DNA of 64,000 bases from Sulfurivermis fontis (GCF_004001245.1 NZ_AP018724.1:2844501-2908500), one strand, 5' to 3'; counted from the first letter of the stretch, positions 24,488 to 33,732 are shown. Made by a program: numbers and translations. Notes: generated by a model not told the origin, from the sequence alone.

Positions 24488-24648
24488 CTAAGGAAGCTCT
24501 GAATAAGTTCAGAGCTTCCGCGGCACAGGGATGTGCCGCCATTTTTCAACGACGATAAGTCGTTGAAAAATGAAGCCGAGCGAAAATCACACTTTTCGCT
24601 TGGCGTGGTCTGAGAAGTCCAGGATGGACTTATTCAGACCTTCCCTAA
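24488..24648. repeat. Dispersed inverted-repeat (MITE-like) element, long copy
   Basis: About 160 bases with terminal inverted repeats: CTAAGGAAGCTCTGAATAAG at the left and GACTTATTCAGACCTTCC at the right. Inside are strong hairpins: GCGGCAC/GTGCCGC around AGGGAT, and CAACGAC/GTCGTTG within TTTTTCAACGA...CGTTGAAAAA. It codes for nothing. A deleted copy is at 617-705. It fills most of the gap between the OTR gene and menE. Confidence 0.7.
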
Positions 24649-24708
24649 TATTCCCCCGAAAAATAACGGAGATCGTGCACCACGCTGCACGGCGTATGAT
24701 CGGCTGTC

Positions 24709-26055
24709 ATGCAGACCCACGACACCATCACACAGCTCGCCAGTGACCTGGCGCGCAAGACCGCAGCGGCCATCGCGCTGTTGCAAGCTGCCGGTGCCGG
24801 TGACGGCCGGCCGATCGCAGTGATCTCCGCCTCGCCCGCGGCGGTGTGCGTGCTGGCCCATGCCTGCGCCGCGCTCGGTCTGCCGCTGATGCCCCTGGAC
24901 CCGGGACTGCCGGATGCAACGCTCGCCGACCTGCTGGCACAGGCCGGAGTGAGCGTGGTCATCGCGGATCTCCGCTACCAAGGTTACGGCCATATCGACA
25001 CCGCGGCGCTGCTCGCCGCTGCCGAGAGTGAAGCCATACCGTCGTCACGTCTTGCGCCGAACGATATCGCACTGCTGATTGCCACCAGCGGCAGCAGCGG
25101 ACAACCCAGGGCGGTGATGCTGACGGCAGACAATCTGACAGCGGCGGCGCGGGCCTCGGCAACGCGCACGCCGCTGCGGCCCGGCGATCGCTGGCTGGCC
25201 TGCCTGCCGCTGTTTCACATCGGCGGTTTCTCCATTCTCACGCGCTGCGCGCTGGCCGGCGCCGAGGCGGTATTGCTGCCGGGCTTCGACGCTGCAACTG
25301 TGTGGCAGGCGCTGCGCACGGAACGCATCACGCATCTCTCGCTGGTGCCGGCGATGCTGGCGCAGCTGCTGGAGTGCAGTGCGGATGCGCCGCCGGCCAC
25401 CCTGCGCCATGTGCTGATCGGCGGTGCGGCCTTGGCGGCGGAGTTGGCGGAGCGCGCCGTGCAGCGCGGCTGGCCGCTGCAACCCACCTACGGCATGAGC
25501 GAAACCGCCTCGCAGGTGGCGACGCTGGAGCGGCTGCCATTGCCGTGGCGCACGGGGCAACTCGGTCGTCCGCTGCCGGGCGTCGAGCTGGCGGTGACGC
25601 ATGACGGCAGGCTGAAGATCCGCGGGCCGATGGTGATGGCCGGCTATGCCAATCCCGAGCTGCAGCGCGGCGACGGTCTGCAGGATGGCTGGTTCGTCAG
25701 CAACGACCTGGCGGAGATCAGCAACGCGGGTGAACTGCGGATCATCGGTCGCGCCGATGCGGTGATCATCAGCGGCGGCAAGAAGGTGCATCCGGCGCTG
25801 GTGGAGGAGCTGCTGCTGCGCTGTCCCGGCGTGACCACGGTTGCAGTGGTGGGGCGGCCCGATCCCACGTGGGGCGAGATCGTCACCGCGATCTACAGTG
25901 GCACGCCGGATGAAGCGGAACTGCTGGCGTGGTGCCGTGAGCACATCGCCGGCGCAGCACGGCCGCGCGCCGCGCTGCGCGTGGCGGCGCTGCCGCAACT
26001 GTCCAACGGCAAACCGGATCGCCAGGCCATCCGGCAACTGGCAGCATCCATGTAG
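24709..26055 (+). CDS. menE: o-Succinylbenzoate-CoA ligase MenE
   Basis: Adenylate-forming enzyme that activates o-succinylbenzoate with CoA in menaquinone synthesis. The 448-residue product has the AMP-binding motif LLIATSGSSGQPRAVMLT, the LPLFHIGG segment typical of MenE, QPTYGMSETASQ, and the C-terminal GRADAVIISGGKKVHP plus LSNGKPDRQAI with the catalytic lysine. It is convergent with menC and shares with it a repeat element whose two ends supply both TAG stops. It is the only men gene here on the plus strand. Confidence 0.92.
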   Translation: MQTHDTITQLASDLARKTAAAIALLQAAGAGDGRPIAVISASPAAVCVLAHACAALGLPLMPLDPGLPDATLADLLAQAGVSVVIADLRYQGYGHIDTAALLAAAESEAIPSSRLAPNDIALLIATSGSSGQPRAVMLTADNLTAAARASATRTPLRPGDRWLACLPLFHIGGFSILTRCALAGAEAVLLPGFDAATVWQALRTERITHLSLVPAMLAQLLECSADAPPATLRHVLIGGAALAAELAERAVQRGWPLQPTYGMSETASQVATLERLPLPWRTGQLGRPLPGVELAVTHDGRLKIRGPMVMAGYANPELQRGDGLQDGWFVSNDLAEISNAGELRIIGRADAVIISGGKKVHPALVEELLLRCPGVTTVAVVGRPDPTWGEIVTAIYSGTPDEAELLAWCREHIAGAARPRAALRVAALPQLSNGKPDRQAIRQLAASM

Positions 26056-26248
26056 ATGGGTGCAGCGGAGCGGAGCCCATCAATAGAAAAGGCACGAGGT
26101 ACAAGGAACAAGATACGAGGAATGAGCTCGCTGTGCCGTATTGTTTTGCATCAAGAAACCGTGCGCGCAGCATATGCGTTTCCCGCCCCGCATCTTGTGC
26201 CTCATACCTGGCTGTTTGATGGGTTGCGTTGTCGCTCCACCCATCCTA
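26053..26248. repeat. Inverted-repeat element bridging the menE and menC stop codons
   Basis: Left end TAGATGGGTGCAGCGGAGC ... GCCCATC, right end GATGGGTTGCG ... CTCCACCCATCCTA. The leftmost TAG is the menE stop and the rightmost CTA (TAG on the minus strand) is the menC stop. About 130 bases lie between, including GGCACGAGGTACAAGG and its rough complement, but no gene. Related to the compact 73-base repeat at 16,376. Confidence 0.7.
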
Positions 26249-27283
26249 CGGTACCGGCGTCAAACCCAGTCCGGGAGCCGTGTTGAGTATCAACTTACCA
26301 TCACATATCGCCGGTGGTATCGTTACATCGCGGGCCAGCCAATCCAGGGTGGCAAAACCGTGGGCAAGCTCTGGAGCGACGGCAGCCGCGAGGTGCGCCG
26401 CGGCAGCGACGCCGACGGCGGAATCGACCACCGAGGTAAGCACCACTTCCATGCCCGCATCCTGTGCGCGCGCCGCCAGATCGCGGCTGGCGATGATGCC
26501 GCCGATGCGCGCGGGCTTGATCACCAGCCGACGCACGGCACCGGCGGCCAGTAGCGCTGCACTGCCGAACTGCGGCAGCGATTCATCCACAGCGATGGCA
26601 TACGGCAGGGACTGCTGCAAGGCGCGCAACTGCTCCAATGTCGGCTGCGCCAGCGGTTCTTCCACCGCGTCGATGGGCAACGAACTGATCGCTCTCAGAA
26701 AGAGTTGTGCATCGCTCTCGTCCCAGGCGCGATTGGCATCGAGGCGCAGACGCAGGCGGCCGGCGGTTGCCGCATGTATTTCGTGCAGCAGGGTCAGTTC
26801 GTCAGCGACGCCGCCGACACCCACCTTGATCTTGGCGATGGCATAACCCTGCGCCAATGCCGCGACCGCCCGTTGCGCCGTATGTGCATCGAGCGCGCCG
26901 AGGGCGGCATTCACTTCCACCTTGCCGGTGAAGTTCTGCGCGCCGAGGTGCACGGCCAGCGGCACGCCACGCTGCCGCGCCGCCAGATCGAACAGCGCCG
27001 TCTCCAGCGCCCAGCGCACCTCGGGAACCGACACCTCGAGCGCCCGTACCGCTGCGTGATCACGACCGGGCAACTCCTGCGCCAGTGCCGTCAGCGCAGC
27101 GAGGATCTGCGCGGCGTTGCCGGCGCTGGGCAAGGGTGCGCAGTCGCCCCAGCCGGTGAGGCCGTCGTCACCGATCAGCGACAGCAGCATGCCGCGGCGC
27201 TCGTGCAACACCGCGCGCGCCGCCACCCAGGGCCGCCGCAGCGGCAAGGCATAGGAATGCAGGTGGGCCGCGACGATGCGCAT
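26246..27283 (-). CDS. menC: o-Succinylbenzoate synthase MenC
   Basis: Enolase-superfamily dehydratase making o-succinylbenzoate from SHCHC. The 345-residue product starts MRIVAAHLHSYALPLRRPW; catalytic-type residues are visible in AIAKIKVGV (KxK), LRLDANRAW, DAVEEPL, AVDES and LVIKPARIGG. It follows menB by 11 bases and ends on the repeat-derived TAG. The reading frame continues upstream over menB, but only the part from 27283 is MenC-like. Confidence 0.93.
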   Translation of the reverse strand: MRIVAAHLHSYALPLRRPWVAARAVLHERRGMLLSLIGDDGLTGWGDCAPLPSAGNAAQILAALTALAQELPGRDHAAVRALEVSVPEVRWALETALFDLAARQRGVPLAVHLGAQNFTGKVEVNAALGALDAHTAQRAVAALAQGYAIAKIKVGVGGVADELTLLHEIHAATAGRLRLRLDANRAWDESDAQLFLRAISSLPIDAVEEPLAQPTLEQLRALQQSLPYAIAVDESLPQFGSAALLAAGAVRRLVIKPARIGGIIASRDLAARAQDAGMEVVLTSVVDSAVGVAAAAHLAAAVAPELAHGFATLDWLARDVTIPPAICDGKLILNTAPGLGLTPVP

Positions 27284-27294
27284 GCGAGGATGGT

Positions 27295-28134
27295 TTACGG
27301 CCGGCGGCGATACTTGCCGAAATCGGGCGGGCGTTTTTCCAGCCAAGCGTTGCGCCCCTCCTGCCCTTCCGCCGTCATGTAGAACAGCCCGGTGGCATTG
27401 CCGGCCAGCTCCTGGATGCCGGCGAGGCCGTCGGTGTCGGCGTTGAAGCCGGCCTTGATCAGGCGCAGCGCGGTGGGCGAAAGTTTCAGCATGTCGCGGC
27501 ACCAGGCGACGGTTTCCTCTTCCAGCTTTTCCAGCGGCACCACCGCATTGACCAGGCCCCAGTCCAGCGCTGTCTGCGCATCGTACTGGCGGCACATGAA
27601 CCAGATCTCCTTGGCCCGCTTCATACCGATGGTGCGCGCCATCAGGCCGGCGCCGAGACCGGCATCGAAACTGCCGACGCGCGGGCCGGTCTGGCCGAAG
27701 CGCGCGTTGTCGGCGGCGATGGTGAGGTCGCACACCAAATGCAACACATGGCCGCCGCCGATGGCATAACCGGCCACCATCGCCACCACCGGCTTGGGCA
27801 GGCGACGGATCTGCATCTGCAGGTCGAGCACGTTGAGATGCGGCGTGGCGGTGGCGGCATCGTGATAGCCGCCGTCGTCGCCGCGCACCTTCTGATCGCC
27901 GCCGGAACAGAAGGCATCGGGACCGACGCCGGTGAAGATGATCACGCCCACCTGGGGGTCGCGGTGGGCGCGGGCGAAGGCATCCTGCAGCTCCATCACC
28001 GTCTCCGGGCGGAAGGCGTTGCGCACCTGCGGTCGGTTGATGGCGATGCGGGCGATGCCGTCGCAGGTGTGATAGAGGATATCGCCGTACTCGGCGCCGG
28101 CAACCGGCTGCCAATGGCACTGCGTTGTGCTCAT
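27295..28134 (-). CDS. menB: 1,4-Dihydroxy-2-naphthoyl-CoA synthase MenB
   Basis: Crotonase-fold enzyme that closes the naphthoquinone ring. The 279-residue product shows [21 protein letters not shown], the oxyanion-hole [32 protein letters not shown] and the MenB hallmark [16 protein letters not shown], and near the end [11 protein letters not shown]. Start overlaps the menD stop by ATGA. The protein is close to the bicarbonate-independent or -dependent types; I did not decide which. Confidence 0.96.
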   Translation of the reverse strand: MSTTQCHWQPVAGAEYGDILYHTCDGIARIAINRPQVRNAFRPETVMELQDAFARAHRDPQVGVIIFTGVGPDAFCSGGDQKVRGDDGGYHDAATATPHLNVLDLQMQIRRLPKPVVAMVAGYAIGGGHVLHLVCDLTIAADNARFGQTGPRVGSFDAGLGAGLMARTIGMKRAKEIWFMCRQYDAQTALDWGLVNAVVPLEKLEEETVAWCRDMLKLSPTALRLIKAGFNADTDGLAGIQELAGNATGLFYMTAEGQEGRNAWLEKRPPDFGKYRRRP

Positions 28135-29804
28135 GCGGGCAAACTCCTTGCTTGTGTGTGAAAACTGCGGATGCGCGCCAGGCTGTATGCGCGCTCGATG
28201 GGGACGTGGACGATGTGCAGGTGCGGCGACTGCATGGCGGAACGGAGCGCCGCCGGCAGTGCCGCGACGCAGTCCGCGCGCGTGTAGCCGAGACCGAAGG
28301 CCTGCGCGGCCCGCGCCGGGTCGAGGGCCTGCGGCGTCAGCCAGCCCTGCTCGTATTCCGCCAGCGTCGCCTGCGGCAGGTGATCGAAGATGCCGCCGCC
28401 GCCGTTGTCGAGCAGCACGACGGTGAGCGGGCAGTACTGTCCCAGGGCGAGGGCATTGAGGTCGTGCAGGAAGGCCAGGTCGCCCACCACGGCAACGGTC
28501 GGCCCCAGCGCCGCGGCGATGCCGCAGGCGGTGGCGATATTGCCGTCGATGCCGCTGACGCCGCGATTGCCGAACAGGCGCAGCGGCGCGGCGGTGACGC
28601 CGGCGAACCAGTCGGCGGCGCGCACGCTGAGCGAGTTGCCGAGGAACAGCGGCGTTCGCGCCGGCAGATCATGCAGCAGTGCGCGCAGCACCGCGCCTTC
28701 GAAGGGTTGTTCCCCGGAACAGGCCGCTGCCGCCGCCTTGCGCGCTACGGCATCTGCGGCGCTGAATCGCTGCAGCCAGGATTCCGTCGCCGGATTTCCA
28801 TGCAGGGCACGGCACAGCGCGCCAGGATCAGCCTGCAGCACGTGCGTGGCCGTAGCCACCGGATCGGCCAGGCGCGGCTGCGCGCTCACCACCACCTGCG
28901 CCGCCTGCGTGCAGCGCGCCAGCCAGTCGTTCACCGCGCGCGACACCGGCGCACCGCCCAGCCGCAACAGCCAGGCCGGCGCGGGCGCGCCGCGCGCCAC
29001 GCTGTCGGGGTGGTGCAACACCTGCGCCGCATTCGTGCCGCAGCGCAGGCCGGACAGCACGTCGGCGAACACCGGCACGTTGAGACGCTGCGCACAGTCG
29101 ATGATCGCCGCGCGCGCCGGCGCACCCAGGTCCTGCGGCCCGCAGACGATGGCGCCGGGACCGCAGGCGATGATCTGTTGCAGCGCAGTCAGGGTTTCCT
29201 CGGCCGGATGCAACACGGCGCGCAGTGCCTGCGGCACCCGCGCCGTCGCATCCAGTAGCGGCACCGGGTCCGGCACCAGCGGCTCGCGCAGCGGCACGTT
29301 GCAGTGCACCGGGCCGGGCAGCGGGCCGCAGGTCTGCGCGACGGCGCGCGCGGCGAACGGCGCCAGCCAGAGGCTGTCGTCCTCCGCCGGCGGCAACGGA
29401 TGGAAGGCGCGCACATGGCGGCCGAACAGGCCGTTCTGATCCATGGTCTGATTGGCGCCGCAGTCGTGCAGCTCGGGCGGGCGATCGGCAGAGAGCAGCA
29501 CGAGCGGCACACAGCCCATGTCCGCCTCCACCACGGCGGGCAGCCAGTTGGCGACGGCCGAGCCGGAGGTGGCGATGAGGACCACCGGCGCCGCCTCCGC
29601 CCTGGCGAGGCCCAGGGCAAAGAAACCGGCGGCGCGCTCGTCGACACAGACCTGCACGGTGAGATGGGGATGACGCAGCGCGGCCAGGGTGAGCGGCGTG
29701 GAGCGGGAACCGGGCGAGACGACGGCGCGGCGCACGCCGGCGGCGGCGAGGCCGTCGAGCAGGGCCCAGGCCCAGCGGTAATTGCGCAGGGCGATGTCGC
29801 TCAT
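28131..29804 (-). CDS. menD: SEPHCHC synthase MenD (thiamine diphosphate enzyme)
   Basis: Condenses isochorismate with 2-oxoglutarate using thiamine diphosphate. At 557 residues it equals the usual length. Visible are [14 protein letters not shown], the glutamate-containing [37 protein letters not shown] and the ThDP-binding [14 protein letters not shown]...[10 protein letters not shown]. Start codon overlaps the menF stop by ATGA and its stop overlaps menB likewise. Confidence 0.96.
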   Translation of the reverse strand: MSDIALRNYRWAWALLDGLAAAGVRRAVVSPGSRSTPLTLAALRHPHLTVQVCVDERAAGFFALGLARAEAAPVVLIATSGSAVANWLPAVVEADMGCVPLVLLSADRPPELHDCGANQTMDQNGLFGRHVRAFHPLPPAEDDSLWLAPFAARAVAQTCGPLPGPVHCNVPLREPLVPDPVPLLDATARVPQALRAVLHPAEETLTALQQIIACGPGAIVCGPQDLGAPARAAIIDCAQRLNVPVFADVLSGLRCGTNAAQVLHHPDSVARGAPAPAWLLRLGGAPVSRAVNDWLARCTQAAQVVVSAQPRLADPVATATHVLQADPGALCRALHGNPATESWLQRFSAADAVARKAAAAACSGEQPFEGAVLRALLHDLPARTPLFLGNSLSVRAADWFAGVTAAPLRLFGNRGVSGIDGNIATACGIAAALGPTVAVVGDLAFLHDLNALALGQYCPLTVVLLDNGGGGIFDHLPQATLAEYEQGWLTPQALDPARAAQAFGLGYTRADCVAALPAALRSAMQSPHLHIVHVPIERAYSLARIRSFHTQARSLPA

Positions 29805-31144
29805 GCGCTGGAGCCCAGCACTTCCAGCATGGTTTGCAACTTCAATTCGGTTTCCGCCAGTTCGGTGGCCGGATCGGACTCGGCCATGATGCCGGCGCCG
29901 GCCCACAGCACCGCGCTGTCGTCTTCGAGATACGCGGCGCGCAACACCACCACCGCATCGCCGTCGCCGCGGCGATCGATCCAGCCGACGACGCCGGTGT
30001 AGAGGCCGTCGCGCCGCTCGCCGCATTCCTCCAGCCAGGCCTGCGCCGCGTCGGTGGGCGTGCCCAGCACCGCCGGCGTCGGATGCAGCGCACGCACCGC
30101 GTCGAGCAGGCCGACGCCGTCATGCAGGCGCCCATGCACCCGCGTCCACAGATGCTGCACGAAACGCAGCGACAGCAGCGACGGCACCGCCGCATGCTCG
30201 ACGCTGCTGCACAGCTGCAGCATACGCTCCTTGATGCTCTCCACCACCAGGGCATGCTCACGCCGCTCCTTGGGGGAGGCAAAGAACTGCGCCACCGCCA
30301 GCGCCTCCTCCTGCGTGCCGCGGCGGCGCCGCACCGTACCGGCGAGGGCGTGACTGACGAGCTCGCCGCCGCGCTTGATGGCGAGCTGCTCCGGCGTGGC
30401 CGCCACCACCTGCCCCTTGCCATGGGGCAGGGACAGCACATGACAGCCGGGATACATCTGCGCCAGGCGCGCCAGCACGCCGCCCACATCCACCGCGTGC
30501 GACAGTTGCACACGCAGGCGCCGCGCCAGCACGGCCTTGGCGAAACGGCCGGCGCGGATCGCCGCGCACGTCGCCGCCACTCGCTCGCACCAGGTAGCGG
30601 CATCGGGCGTGATCTGCTGCGCCACGAGCCGGCTGTGACCCGGCGACGCCGGCGCGGTGAACAGCGTGCGCACCGCATCGAGCCAGGCTGCCGCCATTTG
30701 TGCCGGTGTGCGGCCAGCGCGCCGTGCCGTCAGGGTGAGGACAAAGCCGGCGCCATCGCGGCGCAGCAACACCTGCGGCAACCACACTGTCGGTCGTGCC
30801 GGCTCGGTGGCCGGCGGCACGGAGAAGAAGGTCAGCGGAACGGCATCGCCGCAGCAGTGCCACTGCGCGCAGTCGCGCCGGTAGTGCGCCTCATCGACAT
30901 AACTCACCACCGTGCCCACAGCCCACCATTCCAGCTCACCGTGCGGCGCCCGCCAGCGCGTATCGCCGCCGATCACGGCGCCATCGAGCAGGGCAACGGG
31001 CAAAGGCAGTGCGAGTGACACGAGATCGGCGGCGCCGGCCAGTTCCGGCGCCGCGGCATCCACCGCCTGCCGCACCAGACGACACACCGTATCGGCCAGC
31101 GGTTCCAGCGCCGTGATCGCACCCGGCCCCATCACCGCCGCCAT
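29801..31144 (-). CDS. menF: Isochorismate synthase MenF
   Basis: Magnesium-dependent chorismate-utilising enzyme that commits chorismate to menaquinone. The 447-residue product ends with the conserved catalytic region: HALAGTVRRRRGTQEEA, HALVVESIKERM, LHPTPAVLGTPTDAA, GLYTGVVGWIDRRGDGD and VLWAGAGIMAESDPATELAETELK. The pattern lacks tryptophan-site residues of TrpE/PabB. Overlaps menD by ATGA and starts in the menA stop (TGATG). Confidence 0.93.
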   Translation of the reverse strand: MAAVMGPGAITALEPLADTVCRLVRQAVDAAAPELAGAADLVSLALPLPVALLDGAVIGGDTRWRAPHGELEWWAVGTVVSYVDEAHYRRDCAQWHCCGDAVPLTFFSVPPATEPARPTVWLPQVLLRRDGAGFVLTLTARRAGRTPAQMAAAWLDAVRTLFTAPASPGHSRLVAQQITPDAATWCERVAATCAAIRAGRFAKAVLARRLRVQLSHAVDVGGVLARLAQMYPGCHVLSLPHGKGQVVAATPEQLAIKRGGELVSHALAGTVRRRRGTQEEALAVAQFFASPKERREHALVVESIKERMLQLCSSVEHAAVPSLLSLRFVQHLWTRVHGRLHDGVGLLDAVRALHPTPAVLGTPTDAAQAWLEECGERRDGLYTGVVGWIDRRGDGDAVVVLRAAYLEDDSAVLWAGAGIMAESDPATELAETELKLQTMLEVLGSSA

Positions 31145-32043
31145 CAGTACAGCACTCCCAGGGCGAGCAGCAGGGCAAAGCCCAGGGCCGCCTGTGCAGT
31201 CTGCGCCAGTTGCCGGTTGAGCGCCACGCCGGTGGTGCCGGTCAGCAGACGGCGCACCAGCAGCAGGCTATACGGCAACAGCAACAGCGCCAGCCAGGCG
31301 CCGCCGCGGCCGGACTGCGCCAGCAGCGGCAACACCGCATACGGCAGCAGCATCATCACGGCATAGGCATAGCGCGCGCCGCCCTCACCCAGCCGCGCCA
31401 CCAGCGTGCGCCGCCCGGCGCGGAGGTCGGTGTCCCGATCGCGCAGGTTGTTCACCAGCAGCACCGCCGCCGCCGGCAGCCCCAGCGCCGCGCCGGCCAG
31501 CCACGCCGTGGCGGACACGCCGGCCGCCTGCAACCAGTAGCTGCCGGCCACCGCCAGCAGGCCGAAGAACATCCACACGAACAACTCGCCCAGCGGCGTG
31601 TGCGATATCGGGCGCGGTCCGCCGGAATAGGCCAGCGCGGCGAGCAGCGAGGTGACGCCGATGGCGAAGATGAACCAGCCGCCGACGGCGACCAGATACA
31701 GGCCGAGCAGCAGGGCCAGGGCAAACACCGCGCGGGCGGCGAAATGCACCGCGCGCGCACTGGCCCAGCCGGCGGCGGTGACGCGCAGCGGGCCGAGGCG
31801 ATCGGGCAGGTCGTTGCCGCGCTCGTGATCGGCGGCGTCGTTGTGCAGATTGGTGCCGATCTGGATCAGCAGCGCCGCCAGCAGCGCCGCCAGCGCCGGC
31901 CCCCACAACAGGGCCGCGCCCTCCGCCCAGGCCAGCGCCGTGCCGGCCAGCACCGGCGCCGCGGCCAGCGGCAGCGTGCGCGGCCGCACAGCGGTACTCC
32001 AGATGCGCCAGGCAGACGGTGTGACAGCGGCGGGCAGGGTCAT
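31144..32043 (-). CDS. menA: 1,4-Dihydroxy-2-naphthoate polyprenyltransferase MenA
   Basis: Integral membrane UbiA-superfamily prenyltransferase that attaches the isoprenoid tail. The 299-residue protein has about eight to nine hydrophobic helices and the two aspartate-rich motifs NLHNDAADHERGND and NNLRDRDTDLRAGRRTL. It overlaps menF (1 base) and the thioesterase gene (4 bases), so it is translated within the men operon. Confidence 0.93.
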   Translation of the reverse strand: MTLPAAVTPSAWRIWSTAVRPRTLPLAAAPVLAGTALAWAEGAALLWGPALAALLAALLIQIGTNLHNDAADHERGNDLPDRLGPLRVTAAGWASARAVHFAARAVFALALLLGLYLVAVGGWFIFAIGVTSLLAALAYSGGPRPISHTPLGELFVWMFFGLLAVAGSYWLQAAGVSATAWLAGAALGLPAAAVLLVNNLRDRDTDLRAGRRTLVARLGEGGARYAYAVMMLLPYAVLPLLAQSGRGGAWLALLLLPYSLLLVRRLLTGTTGVALNRQLAQTAQAALGFALLLALGVLY

Positions 32044-32453
32044 GTCTCGGCCTGGAAGGCGGCGAATCTGCCGCGCCAGAGATCGTCGATGGGCACGGCG
32101 CGGAAACTGTCCAGCGAGGTCAGCACGATCGTCAGTGCGGCGCGCAGGCAGGGCGTCTCGCCGCGCCGGGCCTCGATGGCCAGCTGCACCGACGAGCCGC
32201 CGACGGCGCTCACCGCAAGGCGGAAGGTCAAGGTGTCACCGAAACGGGCCGGGGCGAGAAAGTCGCACTCCAGACGCACCACGGGCACGCCGAGCCGATG
32301 CTCCGCGATGAGGGTGCGGAAATCGATGCCGATGCCGTCGGCGAACCAGTCCTCGACGACTTCGTTGAGCAGCTCGGCGTAGCGCGGATAAAAGATGATG
32401 CCGGCGGGATCGCAATGGGAGAAACGGATCCGTTTGGCGCGCTCGAAAACCAT
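32040..32453 (-). CDS. menI: Hotdog-fold acyl-CoA thioesterase, probably DHNA-CoA thioesterase MenI
   Basis: 137-residue 4-hydroxybenzoyl-CoA thioesterase-type protein: IRFSHCDPAGIIFYPRY with the catalytic Asp near residue 15, ECDFLAPARFGDTL and the final strand TIVLTSLDSF. It is the first gene of the men operon and overlaps menA by ATGA, which strongly suggests hydrolysis of 1,4-dihydroxy-2-naphthoyl-CoA before prenylation. AGGAG 8 bases upstream fixes the start at 32453; the frame extends further upstream without family similarity. The symbol rests on context more than sequence. Confidence 0.78.
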   Translation of the reverse strand: MVFERAKRIRFSHCDPAGIIFYPRYAELLNEVVEDWFADGIGIDFRTLIAEHRLGVPVVRLECDFLAPARFGDTLTFRLAVSAVGGSSVQLAIEARRGETPCLRAALTIVLTSLDSFRAVPIDDLWRGRFAAFQAET

Positions 32454-32940
32454 GGACAGCGCTCCTTCATAATGGTGTCGGCCCGTCGCCGCAGTATACC
32501 GGCCGGCCCCGACATCGGCCAACGGCACGCCCGGCCTGCAGCGAGCCTCTGCAATCACGCTAGAACGACAGGGGATTGGACGTAGCCGAACACAGCTTAC
32601 TTGGCGCTGAGGCCGGCCACCTTGATGCGCGTCAGGTGGCGAAGGCGGTCCTGAAAGCCAAAGAGGCCCGCAATCGCTTGCAGGCCTCTTTGGCAGAATG
32701 AAACGAAGATGGTGGTGGTGGGGTGGCAGCCTGCGTCAAACCGTGCTCGCAGAACACGATACCGGGGTTCCGGCAAGTTGATAAGTCCTGATGGCTACTG
32801 CGAAAAGCGGGGCTTGACGTGCCGGAATCGGTGATTGGTCAGGCGGTTCTTCTGGTGGATTGGTTACCGGAATGGCCTTTCAACCGCGTAGGCTTTCCGA
32901 GGCCGGCTCGATTCCCAAACCGGAATCGAACCCGCGACCG
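32454..32940. other. Core/accessory junction, no gene seen
   Basis: Contains a strong hairpin (CCAAAGAGGCC / GGCCTCTTTGG, 32,658-32,693), a 26-base sequence at 32,717 repeated with two mismatches at 35,763, and a near-palindrome GGCTCGATTCC / GGAATCGAACC at 32,907-32,934 that recurs in inverted orientation at 35,926. A minus-strand frame ending at 32,597 (FQDRLRHLTRIKVAGLSAK) might be a gene tail but I cannot identify it. This is where gene content changes from core to accessory. Confidence 0.5.
32658..32693. terminator. Hairpin upstream of the accessory region
   Basis: An 11-bp perfect stem CCAAAGAGGCC / GGCCTCTTTGG with a further GCAA/TTGC pairing inside the loop. T-richness is slight on both sides (CTCTTTGG), so it is terminator-like but orientation cannot be set. 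Confidence 0.4.
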
Positions 32941-33435
32941 TTATGGCCGGGTGGCATCCAACCGCAGCATCAGTGTGAACGGCTCGGTCGGCGATGTCTG
33001 GAAGCCGTAGTGCTCGTAGAACTGCCTCGCGCGATCATGAAGGGCATGGACGAGTAGCGCCCGGACGCCGGCGTTCTGCGAGACCACCACCGCCCGTTGA
33101 ACGGCATCCTGAAGCATAGCCCCGCCCAGCTTTTGCCCCTGGGCGCGGGTGTCGACGGCCAGCCGGGCCAGCACCAAGACCGGAACGGGGTCCGGCATGT
33201 TGCGGCGAACTGCGCCGGTAGCCAGACGGTGTGCGACCGCCCCCGCGGCCATCGCGTAGTACCCCTGAACGCGGTCGTCCTGATCCACGACGACGAATGT
33301 GCGACTGGCGCCGCTTTGCTGATTGACCATCGCCCGGCGTTTGAGCCACTCATCAAGTGCTGGCTCGCCGCAGGAAAAGTCGTCAAGACGGTGGGCAGCG
33401 GTCAGCGGTTGAGGCGCGCTTAAGCGTGCACTCAT
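32941..33435 (-). CDS. GNAT-family acetyltransferase toxin (TacT-like)
   Basis: 164-residue GCN5-type acetyltransferase with FSCGEPALDEWLKRRAMVNQ at the N-terminus, LARLAVDTRAQGQKLGGAML (acetyl-CoA binding Q/RxxGxG/A region) and the C-terminal FYEHYGFQTSP. These are hallmarks of TacT/AtaT toxins that acetylate aminoacyl-tRNA and stop translation. It overlaps the upstream DUF1778 antitoxin gene by ATGA, the standard layout of the pair. Confidence 0.9.
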   Translation of the reverse strand: MSARLSAPQPLTAAHRLDDFSCGEPALDEWLKRRAMVNQQSGASRTFVVVDQDDRVQGYYAMAAGAVAHRLATGAVRRNMPDPVPVLVLARLAVDTRAQGQKLGGAMLQDAVQRAVVVSQNAGVRALLVHALHDRARQFYEHYGFQTSPTEPFTLMLRLDATRP

Positions 33436-33698
33436 TCCTTGACCCACGGGGCCCTCAGCGCCATCAGCCGTTCAAGGCCTGGATTGGGCGCGGGCGGTGC
33501 GTCGAGCAGGTCAATGAACTGCTGAAACTTGTCGGCGTCGAGGTTGAAGTAAACCTGATCCAGCAGCACCGCCTGAGCCTTGTCGCAGGCGGCCTCGAGC
33601 ATGAAATCCGAACGGTTCTTGCCCAGGAGCTGGGCGGCACGGTCGATCAGAGCGCGCTGCTCAGGCAATGCCCGCAGGTTGATGGCGGCGTCACGCAT
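33432..33698 (-). CDS. DUF1778 antitoxin (TacA-like)
   Basis: 88-residue antitoxin. The N-terminal ribbon-helix-helix reads INLRALPEQRALIDRAAQLLGKNRSDFMLEA, and the C-terminal half (LDQVYFNLDADKFQQFIDLL) is the toxin-wrapping segment of DUF1778 proteins. GGAG lies 6 bases before the start. It likely represses its own promoter, together with the toxin, through the repeats just upstream. Confidence 0.9.
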   Translation of the reverse strand: MRDAAINLRALPEQRALIDRAAQLLGKNRSDFMLEAACDKAQAVLLDQVYFNLDADKFQQFIDLLDAPPAPNPGLERLMALRAPWVKE

Positions 33699-33710
33699 GA
33701 TTCACTCCGA

Positions 33711-33732
33711 GTATGCATACACGTTAGATACA
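33711..33732 (-). promoter_or_regulatory. Probable operator of the DUF1778/GNAT pair
   Basis: Directly upstream of the antitoxin start the minus strand has GTGTAT twice, 11 bases apart (GTGTATCTAACGTGTATGC), and a perfect palindrome GTATGCATAC. Repeats one helical turn apart suit a ribbon-helix-helix repressor. Confidence 0.5.

Noticed and set aside
32597-32710. Minus-strand tail FQDRLRHLTRIKVAGLSAK as a gene
   Set aside because: Short, overlaps a strong hairpin, has no start and no family I can name; mentioned only in the intergenic note.
32907-32934. tRNA T-arm-like sequence GGTTCGATTCC near 32.9 kb (and at 35.93 kb)
   Set aside because: No acceptor stem, D-arm or anticodon arm could be found around either copy; better explained as a short palindromic repeat or an attachment-site remnant.
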